A stretch of 26,676 bases of DNA, taken from an uncultured Lachnospiraceae bacterium (GTDB lineage: Bacteria > Bacillota > Clostridia > Lachnospirales > Lachnospiraceae). The translations under genes and the position numbers were made by a program. Shown piece after piece: positions 7,061 to 15,067 of this stretch. Location of the stretch: NCBI GenBank assembly GCA_934402515.1, contig CAKRTZ010000030.1:1-26676 (forward strand), written 5' to 3'. The notes beneath the pieces are model-generated. The model saw nothing but the letters and a program-made list of their open reading frames with translations. It searched no databases and was not told the origin of the DNA. Position 1 is the stretch's first letter. Each line of letters begins with the position of its first letter.

Positions 7061-9745
7061 ATGAAACGAGAACTTGCCAAGACTTACGATCCCAAAGGGA
7101 TTGAAGACCGCATCTATCAGAACTGGCTGGACAAGAAATACTTCCATGCGGAAGTAGACCGCACCAAAAAACCCTTTACCATCGTAATTCCCCCCCCAAA
7201 TATCACGGGACAGTTACACATGGGTCACGCACTGGACAACACCATGCAGGATATCCTTATCCGTTATAAGAGAATGCAGGGTTACAATGCACTGTGGCAG
7301 CCCGGAACCGACCATGCCTCCATCGCAACTGAGGTAAAAATCATTGAGAAGTTAAAAGAGCAGGGCATCGATAAACACGATTTAGGCCGTGAAAAATTCT
7401 TAGAGCGTGCCTGGGAGTGGAAAAAAGAGTATGGCGGACGTATTATTTCCCAGCTGAAGAAATTAGGCTCCTCCTGTGACTGGGACCGTGAGCGTTTCAC
7501 CATGGATGAGGGCTGTAACAAAGCCGTTACCGAAGTTTTCTGCAAAATGCACGAAAAAGGCTGGATTTACAAAGGCTCCCGCATTATCAACTGGTGTCCT
7601 GTATGTAACACCTCCATCTCCGATGCGGAGGTAGAATATCAGGAGCAGGCCGGACATTTCTGGCACATGAAATACCCTCTGGTGGACGAAAACGGACAGC
7701 CCAGCACCACGGAGTTTCTGACCTTTGCCACCACCCGTCCCGAGACCATGCTGGGCGATACCGCAGTGGCAATCAATCCTAACGATGAGCGTTACACCCA
7801 CTTAAAAGGACGCCAGGTATGGCTCCCCATCGTGAACAAACCCATTCCCATTGTGGAAGATTCCTACGTTGACATGGAATTTGGAACCGGTGTTGTAAAA
7901 ATCACCCCGGCACATGACCCCAATGACTTTGAGGTAGGAAAGCGCCACAATCTGCCCATCATCAACATCATGAACGATGACGCCACCATCAACAAAAATG
8001 GCGGCAAATTCGAGGGTATGGACAGATACGAGGCAAGAAAAGCCATCGTTAAAGAGATGGATGAGCTGGGGCTGCTTGTAAAAATCGAAGATTATTCCCA
8101 TAATGTAGGAACCCATGACCGTTGCAAAACCACCATCGAGCCTCTGGTAAAAGAGCAGTGGTTTGTGAAGATGGATGAGCTGATTAAGCCTGCGGTAAAA
8201 GCCGTACAGGATGGCGAAATCAAGCTGATTCCCGAGCGTATGAACAAGACCTACTTTAACTGGACCGACAATATCCGCGACTGGTGTATCAGCCGTCAGC
8301 TCTGGTGGGGACATCGGATTCCTGCTTACTACTGTGACGACTGTGGCGAAGTGGTAGTAGCAAAGGAAATGCCCAAGGTTTGTCCTAAGTGTGGCAAGAC
8401 CCACTTTACCCAGGACCCGGATACCCTGGATACCTGGTTCTCCTCTGCACTGTGGCCCTTCTCTACTTTGGGATGGCCTGACAAAACCGAGGATCTGGAC
8501 TACTTCTATCCCACCGATGTCCTGGTAACCGGTTATGACATCATTTTCTTCTGGGTTATCCGTATGATTTTCTCCGGCTATGAGCAGATGGGAGAGAAAC
8601 CTTTCCATACCGTGCTTTTCCACGGTCTGGTTCGCGATAGTCAGGGACGGAAGATGAGTAAATCCCTGGGTAACGGTATCGATCCTCTGGAGATTATCGA
8701 CCAGTACGGTGCCGATGCCCTGCGTCTGACTTTGATTACCGGTAATGCACCGGGTAACGATATGCGTTTCTACTATGAGCGTGTGGAGGCAAGCCGTAAC
8801 TTTGCCAATAAAGTATGGAATGCATCCCGTTTCATTATGATGAACATGGATAACCATGAGGATCAGGCGGCAGTCTGGGATGGCGGTTTCGCAGGAGTCA
8901 AAGATGCCCTGCAGCCGGTAGATAAGTGGATTTTATCCAAATTAAATACCCTGAAAAAAGATGTCACCGAAAACATGGACAACTACGAGCTGGGTATCGC
9001 CGTACAGAAGGTATACGACTTTATCTGGGACGAGTTCTGTGACTGGTACATCGAGATGGTAAAACCCCGTCTGTACAACACCGATGATACTGCCAGCCAG
9101 AATGCGGCTCTGTGGACCTTGAAGAATGTGCTGTTAGACGCTCTGCGTCTGCTCCATCCTTACATGCCCTTCATCACCGAGGAAATTTTCTGCAACATGC
9201 AGTCCGATGAGGAAACCATCATGCTGTCCCAGTGGCCTGTTTACGATGAGACTTTCGCATTTAATAAGGAAGAGCATGACATCGAGACCATCAAAGAGGC
9301 AGTCCGGGGCATCCGTAACATCCGTAGCGAGATGAACGTAGCGCCCAGCCGTAAGGCAGCCGTTTATGTGGTAAGCACCGACGAGGCAGTCCGCTCCACC
9401 TTTACCGAGGGCAAACTGTTCTTCGCCTCTTTAGCTTACGCCTCCGAGGTACTGGTGCAGGCAGACAAGACCGGCATTGCAGATGACGCGGTTTCCGTAG
9501 TGATTCCCGGCGCAACCCTTTACATTCCCTTCGCAGAACTGGTGGACATCAGCCAGGAGATCGAGCGTCTGGAAAAAGAAGAGAAACGTCTTACCGGCGA
9601 ACTTGCCCGTGTCAACGGCATGCTGAACAATGAGCGGTTCATGTCCAAAGCACCGGAAAGCAAGGTGGCAGAGGAACGTGCAAAACTGGAAAAATACAAC
9701 CGGATGATGGAACAGGTAAAAGAGCGTCTGGCGCAGTTGAGATAA
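7061..9745 (+). CDS. valS: Valyl-tRNA synthetase
   Basis: Class I aminoacyl-tRNA synthetase that charges tRNA-Val and edits misactivated threonine. The 894-residue protein has the HIGH signature as HMGH at 53-56 (in PPNITGQLHMGHALDN) and KMSKS at 531-535. It also has the CP1 editing insertion (TTRPETMLGDTAVAINP) and a C-terminal coiled-coil arm rich in E, K and R. The ATG at 7061 is preferred over an in-frame ATG at 7019 because AAGGAG lies nine bases before it and MKRELAKTYDP is the family start; 7019 lies just after the terminator without a binding site. It is the first gene after a valine T-box and overlaps folC by one base (TAATG). Confidence 0.97.
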   Translation: MKRELAKTYDPKGIEDRIYQNWLDKKYFHAEVDRTKKPFTIVIPPPNITGQLHMGHALDNTMQDILIRYKRMQGYNALWQPGTDHASIATEVKIIEKLKEQGIDKHDLGREKFLERAWEWKKEYGGRIISQLKKLGSSCDWDRERFTMDEGCNKAVTEVFCKMHEKGWIYKGSRIINWCPVCNTSISDAEVEYQEQAGHFWHMKYPLVDENGQPSTTEFLTFATTRPETMLGDTAVAINPNDERYTHLKGRQVWLPIVNKPIPIVEDSYVDMEFGTGVVKITPAHDPNDFEVGKRHNLPIINIMNDDATINKNGGKFEGMDRYEARKAIVKEMDELGLLVKIEDYSHNVGTHDRCKTTIEPLVKEQWFVKMDELIKPAVKAVQDGEIKLIPERMNKTYFNWTDNIRDWCISRQLWWGHRIPAYYCDDCGEVVVAKEMPKVCPKCGKTHFTQDPDTLDTWFSSALWPFSTLGWPDKTEDLDYFYPTDVLVTGYDIIFFWVIRMIFSGYEQMGEKPFHTVLFHGLVRDSQGRKMSKSLGNGIDPLEIIDQYGADALRLTLITGNAPGNDMRFYYERVEASRNFANKVWNASRFIMMNMDNHEDQAAVWDGGFAGVKDALQPVDKWILSKLNTLKKDVTENMDNYELGIAVQKVYDFIWDEFCDWYIEMVKPRLYNTDDTASQNAALWTLKNVLLDALRLLHPYMPFITEEIFCNMQSDEETIMLSQWPVYDETFAFNKEEHDIETIKEAVRGIRNIRSEMNVAPSRKAAVYVVSTDEAVRSTFTEGKLFFASLAYASEVLVQADKTGIADDAVSVVIPGATLYIPFAELVDISQEIERLEKEEKRLTGELARVNGMLNNERFMSKAPESKVAEERAKLEKYNRMMEQVKERLAQLR

Positions 9746-11118
9746 TGGTGACCTATAAACAAGCAGCAGCTTATCTGGAAGAGATTCCATATTTTACAAA
9801 AAAGAACACGCCGGAGAAAACGGCAGAGTTTTATAAGTATGTAACGAAACATCTGCCGCTTCCCCAGCGGACAAAGGTAATTCATGTGGCAGGCACAAAC
9901 GGAAAAGGTTCCGTTTGTGCCTATTTGCAAGGCATTCTTATGGCAGCGGGCTATACCACAGGCATGTTTATCTCCCCTCATCTGGTGGAAATCAGAGAAC
10001 GGTTCCATCTGGACAGGGAGCTGGTAAGCGAAGAAGAATTTGCCACAGGCTATGAAAAAATCCGTCAGTTGGTAGATGCCTGGAGAGCAGAGCAGGACCC
10101 GGAGTATTATCCGGCCTATTTTGAGTTCCTGTTTTTCATGCTGTTTCCGATTTTACAAAACCATCCTGTGGATTATCTGATTCTGGAGACCGGACTGGGA
10201 GGGAGGCTGGATGCGACTAATCAGATTCCCAATCCTGCCGTGTGTGTCATCACCAAGATTGGCCTGGACCACATGCAGTATCTGGGAAATACCATCCCGG
10301 AAATTGCGGGAGAGAAAGCAGGCATTATCAAGCCCGGAGTTCCTGTGGTATATCTGGATGCCAGGCAGCAGGCTTCGACAGTCATCCGTCAAAAAGCATC
10401 GGAGCTTGGCGCAAGGGCATATTCCGTGTCGAAACGGGACTATGCAATTTTAAGTTTTGACCACAAAACCATTGATTTTTCCTATACTTCTCGCTATTAT
10501 GGTTATGTTGAAGTTCATCTTGACACCACCGCTTTTTACCAGATGGAGAACGCTTCACTGGCGATTGAAACTATCGGTGTGCTGGACGAGGGGACTCATA
10601 TTACCAGGGAACAAATCCAACAGGGATTGTGGCAGACCCACTGGGAAGGACGCATGGAGGAAATTCTGCCCGGTGTCATTTTAGACGGAGGGCACAACGA
10701 GGACGGAATCCAGGCATTTCTGGAGACAGTGAGACAGGATGGGTGCAAAGGGAAACGTACCCTGCTCTTTGCCGCTGTTTCAGACAAGCGTGCCCGGCAG
10801 ATGGTGGAACTGCTGTTAAAAGAAGATTTGTTTTCCTGCATCAGACTGGTTCCGTTAGAGACGAGCCGACGGATTGAGACGGAACAGCTGCTGGAATTAA
10901 CCAGAAATTTTCAAAAGAGCATGGCAGCTACAGCAACCGCGGCAGCTAAAGCAGCCGGGGCAGACATTGCAGCCGCAGAGAATTTGGAAACCGCGTTTTT
11001 GGATGCGGTGACACACAGAAGCGAAGACGACAGAGTATATATTGTTGGTTCCCTGTATCTGGCAGGCCAGATCAAGGAATTGCTTTCACATGCGTGGAGA
11101 GAGATTACACATGATTGA
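9745..11118 (+). CDS. folC: Folylpolyglutamate synthase / dihydrofolate synthase
   Basis: Mur-ligase-family enzyme that adds glutamate to folates (and in bifunctional forms to dihydropteroate), keeping the cofactor in the cell. HVAGTNGKGSV gives the ATP-binding loop, followed by SPHLVEIRERF and LETGLGGRLDATN. The C-terminal domain ends with VGSLYLAGQIKELL. The length of 457 residues is normal. The start codon overlaps the valS stop (TAATG) with only a weak Shine-Dalgarno, so translation is probably coupled to valS and the gene falls under the valine T-box. An alanine-rich stretch (MAATATAAAKAAGADIAAAE, about residues 393-412) interrupts the C-terminal domain. A valS-folC order is common in Bacillota. 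Confidence 0.95.
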   Translation: MVTYKQAAAYLEEIPYFTKKNTPEKTAEFYKYVTKHLPLPQRTKVIHVAGTNGKGSVCAYLQGILMAAGYTTGMFISPHLVEIRERFHLDRELVSEEEFATGYEKIRQLVDAWRAEQDPEYYPAYFEFLFFMLFPILQNHPVDYLILETGLGGRLDATNQIPNPAVCVITKIGLDHMQYLGNTIPEIAGEKAGIIKPGVPVVYLDARQQASTVIRQKASELGARAYSVSKRDYAILSFDHKTIDFSYTSRYYGYVEVHLDTTAFYQMENASLAIETIGVLDEGTHITREQIQQGLWQTHWEGRMEEILPGVILDGGHNEDGIQAFLETVRQDGCKGKRTLLFAAVSDKRARQMVELLLKEDLFSCIRLVPLETSRRIETEQLLELTRNFQKSMAATATAAAKAAGADIAAAENLETAFLDAVTHRSEDDRVYIVGSLYLAGQIKELLSHAWREITHD

Positions 11119-11266
11119 CTTTGAAGAAGAATTAAAGAAATTTCATCCCTCCCTGGAGGTTGAAGATGCCGAGGAGGCTATTTATAATCAGGATCTGACG
11201 GATATGGCAGATTTATTCGTGAAAATGGTAAAGGATGTGACTGTCGAGGAAAACGCGCAGGAATAG
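11111..11266 (+). CDS. Small acidic protein of unknown function
   Basis: A 51-residue frame overlapping the end of folC by eight bases, with GGAGAG shortly upstream of its ATG. The product (MIDFEEELKKFHPSLEVEDAE...) is very acidic, predicted helical, and has no cysteine, membrane segment or motif that I recognise. Its tight placement between folC and the zinc-ribbon/TPR gene, with ten bases to the next ATG, suggests that it is a real operon member. Confidence 0.65.
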   Translation: MIDFEEELKKFHPSLEVEDAEEAIYNQDLTDMADLFVKMVKDVTVEENAQE

Positions 11267-11276
11267 GGAGTTTGGA

Positions 11277-12698
11277 ATGATTTGTTATAATTGTGGATGC
11301 CAGCTTTCTGAGAAGGATTTCTGCACAAGCTGCGGCGCGGATGTGGCGATTTACAAGCGCATCCTGCAGATGTCGAATCGATTCTATAATGAAGGCCTGG
11401 AAAAAGCCAATGTCAGAGATCTGTCCGGGGCGATTAACTGCCTGCGCCAGAGCCTGAAGTTCAATAAAAATAATATCGAAGCGAGAAATCTTCTGGGACT
11501 GGTTTATTTTGAAACCGGTGAGGTGGTGGCTGCCCTCAGCGAGTGGGTCATCAGCAAAAACCTTCGTCCGGATAAAAATATTGCAGATGATTATATCAAC
11601 ATGGTGCAGACCAATGCCACCAAGCTGGATAACATCAAACAGGCATGTAAGAAATACAATCAGGCACTGGTTTATTGCAGACAGGACAGCAAGGATCTGG
11701 CGGTGATCCAGCTGAAAAAGGTACTGGCACTGAATCCGAAATTTATACGTGCCCATCACCTGTTAGCTCTCCTTTACATGAATATGGAGGAGTGGGAAAA
11801 GGCCAGACGGGAACTGGTCAAGTGCCAGGTGATCGATGCCAGCAATACCACCACCCTTCGGTATCTGAAGGAAGTGGACAACATGCTGACACCGGATGAC
11901 GGTGCCAAAAATAAAAAGAAGAAAAATATTGCCAAGGAGTCTGTGGAATACCGCAGCGGCAATGAGACCATTATCCAGCCCATGAATGTGAAGGAACAGA
12001 AAAGTTCCTCCGCCATGGTAAATCTCTTAGTGGGACTTGCCATTGGCGTGGCAGTAGCCTGCTTTTTGATTCTGCCGGCGCGAATTCAGTCTGCAAAAAC
12101 AGCAATGACGGAGCAGCTGCGGGTGGTCAGCGAGCAGTCCGATTCCAAAACAGCGACTATCAATGATCTGGAAAGCCGGTTAAATGCCCTGCAGGCAGAG
12201 CGGGATTCCTTAAATGAAGAGGTTCAGGCATATCTGGGTGGTGATGGCTCCATGGAGACCATGGATCAGCTGCTGCTTGCCAGTGAGCTTTATATGCAGG
12301 GACCGGGGGAAGATGGCGAAGCGGCACAGATGCAGGCGATTGCAGAGCATCTGAAAAACATCACCGACCAGACGGATGTGACCAGCACTTCTGCAGCGTT
12401 TCAGTCGGTTTATCAGTTGATCTATGATGATGTGTGCCCGAAACTTGCCCAGGTATATTACACGGAAGGCTATGATGCCTACCGCAACGGACAGTATGCA
12501 GATGCCATTGAACAGTTGAATCAGGCATGGGAGTATGACCAGACCAATGTGGATGCGCTCTACTATCTGGCAGGCTCTTACCGCAAGAACGGAGATACGG
12601 ATCAGGCGAAGAAGTTGTACAGTCAGTTAGTGGAACTGTTCCCCGACTCCGAACGTACTTCCAAAGCAAATCAGGCTTTACAGGAACTGGATTCCTAA
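11277..12698 (+). CDS. Zinc-ribbon/TPR membrane protein of unknown function
   Basis: 473 residues with a mosaic layout. An N-terminal zinc ribbon has CxxC at 3-6 and 16-19. TPR-like helical repeats cover about 35-205, and a lysine-rich linker is at 211-217. A single membrane helix lies at 247-267, a coiled coil at about 272-320, and a second TPR block at about 394-460 (YTEGYDAYRNGQYADAIEQL and YYLAGSYRKNGDTDQA are canonical). There is no signal peptide. With the zinc ribbon and first TPR block cytoplasmic, the coiled coil and second block would be outside. GGAG lies six bases before the ATG. It is the last gene of the valS operon and a terminator follows. TPR repeats bind proteins, so a scaffold role at the membrane is plausible, but no function can be assigned. 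Confidence 0.85.
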   Translation: MICYNCGCQLSEKDFCTSCGADVAIYKRILQMSNRFYNEGLEKANVRDLSGAINCLRQSLKFNKNNIEARNLLGLVYFETGEVVAALSEWVISKNLRPDKNIADDYINMVQTNATKLDNIKQACKKYNQALVYCRQDSKDLAVIQLKKVLALNPKFIRAHHLLALLYMNMEEWEKARRELVKCQVIDASNTTTLRYLKEVDNMLTPDDGAKNKKKKNIAKESVEYRSGNETIIQPMNVKEQKSSSAMVNLLVGLAIGVAVACFLILPARIQSAKTAMTEQLRVVSEQSDSKTATINDLESRLNALQAERDSLNEEVQAYLGGDGSMETMDQLLLASELYMQGPGEDGEAAQMQAIAEHLKNITDQTDVTSTSAAFQSVYQLIYDDVCPKLAQVYYTEGYDAYRNGQYADAIEQLNQAWEYDQTNVDALYYLAGSYRKNGDTDQAKKLYSQLVELFPDSERTSKANQALQELDS

Positions 12699-12709
12699 TG
12701 ATAGGATGT
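12680..12709 (+). promoter_or_regulatory. Weak candidate sigma-H promoter for the spoIIA operon
   Basis: ACAGGAACT (12680-12688), 12 bases, then ATAGGATGT (12701-12709) resembles the sigma-H pattern RNAGGAWWW-N11-12-RNNGAATWW with one mismatch in the -35 and two in the -10. spoIIA is a sigma-H/Spo0A operon in B. subtilis. The match is imperfect and no Spo0A box was seen beside it. Confidence 0.25.
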
Positions 12710-12742
12710 TACCAGAACGTACAATTTAACAGCGACACACAA

Positions 12743-12776
12743 AAGAGAACACAAATCATCGTGTTCTCTTTTTTTT
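12743..12776 (+). terminator. Intrinsic terminator after the TPR gene, directly before spoIIAA
   Basis: AAGAGAACAC (12743-12752) pairs perfectly with GTGTTCTCTT (12761-12770) across an eight-base loop, followed by six more T. It ends the valS operon but stops only 10 bases before the spoIIAA ribosome binding site. Confidence 0.9.
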
Positions 12777-12803
12777 ATGAATCAACAGGAGGGAATGGGA
12801 ACT

Positions 12804-13124
12804 ATGGAAATGGAATTACAGGACTATCAGGTGATCGATCATTGCCTGTGTGTGAAATTGCCGGAGGAAATTGATCATCATCATGCGGAAGTGGTGAGCG
12901 AGATGGCAGACCGCCAGATTTTGCAGAAGCAGGTAAATAACGTGGTATTCGATTTTGAGGCCACCAAATTTATGGACAGCTCCGGCATCGGACTTTTGAT
13001 TGGAAGATATCGCAAGATCAGCTGCTTTGGAGGCAAAGTGTATTGCATCCATGTGGACAGACAGATCAAGCGGATGCTCTATCTGTCCGGCGTTTATCGA
13101 ATCATCGAGATATTGGAAAATTAG
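12804..13124 (+). CDS. spoIIAA: Anti-sigma-F factor antagonist SpoIIAA
   Basis: STAS-domain protein that frees sigma-F in the forespore by binding the anti-sigma factor SpoIIAB. It is switched off when SpoIIAB phosphorylates it and on again by the phosphatase SpoIIE. The 106-residue protein carries FMDSSGIGLLIGRY at 56-69, where the Ser59-Ser60 pair contains the phosphorylated serine. The frame is open from 12777, but the ATG at 12804 is chosen because AGGAGG (12787-12792) lies 11 bases before it; 12777 touches the terminator and 12795 is too close to the site. It is the first gene of spoIIAA-spoIIAB-sigF, with 11 bases to the next start. Confidence 0.93.
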   Translation: MEMELQDYQVIDHCLCVKLPEEIDHHHAEVVSEMADRQILQKQVNNVVFDFEATKFMDSSGIGLLIGRYRKISCFGGKVYCIHVDRQIKRMLYLSGVYRIIEILEN

Positions 13125-13135
13125 GAGGAACTGTC

Positions 13136-13615
13136 ATGCAGCAGACAATGGTACATAAAGCAAAAGAAAAAACAATGAATTCCATGCGGCTGGAGTTTGA
13201 TGCCGTGTCGGCAAATGAGGGACTTGCCAGAATGGCGGTTGCAGCATTTGTGGCAGAACTTGACCCTACGCTGGAGGAGATTTCCGATGTAAAAACTGCC
13301 GTGTCGGAGGCGGTGACCAACGCCATCATCCACGGTTACGAGGGAGAGCCGGGGAAGGTCTGCATGGAATGTACGCTCCAGGGAGATGTATTAAATGTGT
13401 CGGTGACGGACTACGGAGTGGGGATCACAGATCTGGAACAGGCAATGCAGCCGCTTTTTACCACCAAGCCGGAGCTGGAGCGCTCGGGTATGGGATTTGC
13501 CTTTATGGAAGCCTTTATGGATGATCTGGAGGTACAGTCCGTGCCGGGCAGAGGTACAACGGTACGGATGCAGAAGAAATGCGGCACAACGCCATGGGTG
13601 AAGGATGAGGATTAA
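13136..13615 (+). CDS. spoIIAB: Anti-sigma-F factor / serine kinase SpoIIAB
   Basis: GHKL-type protein kinase that holds sigma-F inactive and phosphorylates SpoIIAA. The 159-residue protein shows the N box SEAVTNAIIHGY (E58, N62), the G1 box DYGVGI (92-97) and the ATP lid with ERSGMGF at 115-121. The ATG at 13136 has AGGAGG seven bases upstream and gives the usual family length; in-frame codons further upstream lie inside spoIIAA. Only three bases separate its stop from the sigF ATG. Confidence 0.95.
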   Translation: MQQTMVHKAKEKTMNSMRLEFDAVSANEGLARMAVAAFVAELDPTLEEISDVKTAVSEAVTNAIIHGYEGEPGKVCMECTLQGDVLNVSVTDYGVGITDLEQAMQPLFTTKPELERSGMGFAFMEAFMDDLEVQSVPGRGTTVRMQKKCGTTPWVKDED

Positions 13616-13618
13616 TCC

Positions 13619-14377
13619 ATGGAGCAAAAGGAAACAGAACTGAGTACACGGATCGAGGCGGCACAGAACGGGGATAAAGAGGCGAGAGAAGCACTGATCG
13701 AGGAAAATATCGGACTGGTTCGACACATCGTCAAGCGATTTCTGGGGCGCGGTTATGATCCGGAGGATCTGTTTCAAATCGGATGCATTGGATTGATGAA
13801 AGCTATCGACAAGTTCGATGTATCCTATGATGTGAAATTCAGCACCTATGCGGTGCCTATGATCCAGGGGGAAATGCGGCGGTTTCTCCGGGATGACGGG
13901 ATGCTTAAGGTCAGCCGGACATTAAAGGAGCAGGCCTATCGGATCCATCAGGCCAGAGAGAAACTGGAGGGGGCTCTGGGGCGTGACCCCACCTTACAGG
14001 AAATTGGGGCGGAGACCGGCTTAAGCAGTGAGGAAATCGTTACAGCCATGGAGGCGGGCTGCCCGGTGGAATCCATCTACCGCTCTGTCTATCAGCAGGA
14101 TCATGGTTCCGGAAACGGAGAAATTTATCTCATTGACCAGCTGAGTACTACTCTGGGACGGGACGATGAAAAGACGGCGGTACTGGATCATCTTTTGTTA
14201 AAGCAGCTGCTGGAAAGTCTGGGCAGGCAGGAACGGCAGCTGATTCATCTGCGGTATTTTGACAATAAAACCCAGATGGAGGTAGCCAGGCTCTTTGGCA
14301 TCAGTCAGGTACAGGTCAGCCGGATGGAAAAACGGGTTTTGCTGCAGATGCGGTCAGAATGTGAGCAATGTGAATAG
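13619..14377 (+). CDS. sigF: RNA polymerase sporulation sigma factor F
   Basis: First forespore-specific sigma factor, released from SpoIIAB after asymmetric division. The 252-residue protein has region 2 with DPEDLFQIGCIGLMKAIDKFD (47-67) and KFSTYAVPMIQGEMRRFLRDD (73-93), a region 3 around TLQEIGAETGLSSEEI, and a region 4.2 helix-turn-helix near the C-terminus (QMEVARLFGISQVQVSRMEK). Order, length and sequence match SpoIIAC. Its last codons overlap the -35 element of a sigma-G promoter for the following gene. Confidence 0.96.
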   Translation: MEQKETELSTRIEAAQNGDKEAREALIEENIGLVRHIVKRFLGRGYDPEDLFQIGCIGLMKAIDKFDVSYDVKFSTYAVPMIQGEMRRFLRDDGMLKVSRTLKEQAYRIHQAREKLEGALGRDPTLQEIGAETGLSSEEIVTAMEAGCPVESIYRSVYQQDHGSGNGEIYLIDQLSTTLGRDDEKTAVLDHLLLKQLLESLGRQERQLIHLRYFDNKTQMEVARLFGISQVQVSRMEKRVLLQMRSECEQCE

Positions 14378-14400
14378 AATTGGAAAAAGAAGCCATAATA
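14372..14400 (+). promoter_or_regulatory. Sigma-G promoter for spoVAA
   Basis: The -35 GAATA (14372-14376), a 17-base spacer and the -10 CATAATA (14394-14400) match the sigma-G consensus GMATR-N17-18-CATNMTA at every position. Transcription should start near 14406-14408. spoVA genes are known sigma-G targets in B. subtilis, so context and motif agree. Confidence 0.82.
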
Positions 14401-14446
14401 ACAGTAAAACTTTTGGGAAAAGGAGGCAGCAGCTGTTATGGCTTCT
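14388..14446 (+). promoter_or_regulatory. Hairpin trapping the spoVAA start codon in read-through mRNA
   Basis: Bases 14388-14397 and 14401-14404 pair with 14433-14446 to give 14 Watson-Crick pairs with one three-base bulge (14398-14400). The 28-base loop contains the Shine-Dalgarno AAGGAGG (14420-14426), and the right arm contains the start codon (14438-14440). A transcript starting at the sigma-G promoter begins just past the left arm and cannot form the stem; a transcript reading through from sigF can. Confidence 0.72.
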
Positions 14447-15067
14447 CTTACTGTGTATCTCAAGCTGGAAAAGAAAACACAGACAGAAAAGGAAGAAGTG
14501 TTCTTAGAAGATGTGGGAAAGGTATTCTGCACGGATAAGACAGCACTGGCAAAAATCAAAGCGATACGGGTCTACCGGTTCCGGGAGGGCAGTGACAGCC
14601 GGTGTGTAGTCAGTGTCATGAAGATCATTGAGGAGATACAGAAGTTATATCCGGCGGCGGAGGTGCAGACTGTAGGGGAAGCGGAATTTGTGCTGGAGTG
14701 GGTGAAGGTGGCACGGGAAAAAGGAGCCTGGGTTATCTGCAAGATTGTGGTGGTGGCGATGATCAGCTTTTTTGGTGCAGCCTTTACCATCATGGCCTAT
14801 CACAACGATATCGGCCTGTCGGAACTGTTTTCCAGTGTATATACCGTATTTACCGGTCGGGAGACCGGTGGATTTACCGAACTGGAGATTGCTTATTCCA
14901 TTGGCTTGTGCGTGGGTATTGTGGTGTTTTTCAATCATATCGGCGGCCGCAGACTTACCAAAGATCCCACCCCTATCGAGGCAGAAATGTTTGACTATGA
15001 GGATACGGTGGAAAATACGCTGATTGATACTGCAAACAGGGAGGGCAAAACCATTGACGTGGATTAG
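14438..15067 (+). CDS. spoVAA: Stage V sporulation protein AA
   Basis: Subunit of the SpoVA system in the spore inner membrane, which moves dipicolinic acid with calcium into the forespore and out again at germination. The 209-residue protein has a soluble N-terminal domain (about 1-90), then two hydrophobic segments (about 98-120 and 150-168) and a short acidic tail. AAGGAGG lies 11 bases upstream of the ATG. The gene follows sigF after 60 bases that hold its sigma-G promoter and a start-codon hairpin. Its stop overlaps the start of spoVAB. Confidence 0.9.
   Translation: MASLTVYLKLEKKTQTEKEEVFLEDVGKVFCTDKTALAKIKAIRVYRFREGSDSRCVVSVMKIIEEIQKLYPAAEVQTVGEAEFVLEWVKVAREKGAWVICKIVVVAMISFFGAAFTIMAYHNDIGLSELFSSVYTVFTGRETGGFTELEIAYSIGLCVGIVVFFNHIGGRRLTKDPTPIEAEMFDYEDTVENTLIDTANREGKTIDVD

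Noticed and set aside
7802..8857. A 351-codon open frame on the minus strand inside valS
   Set aside because: It is antisense to a well-supported gene, its translation shows no family features, and it lacks a ribosome binding site; it is a by-product of valS codon use.
10374..11377. Spo0A-like 7-mers at 10374-10380, 10427-10433 and 11371-11377
   Set aside because: They lie inside folC and the TPR gene, match only the short core, and about three are expected by chance in a window of this size.
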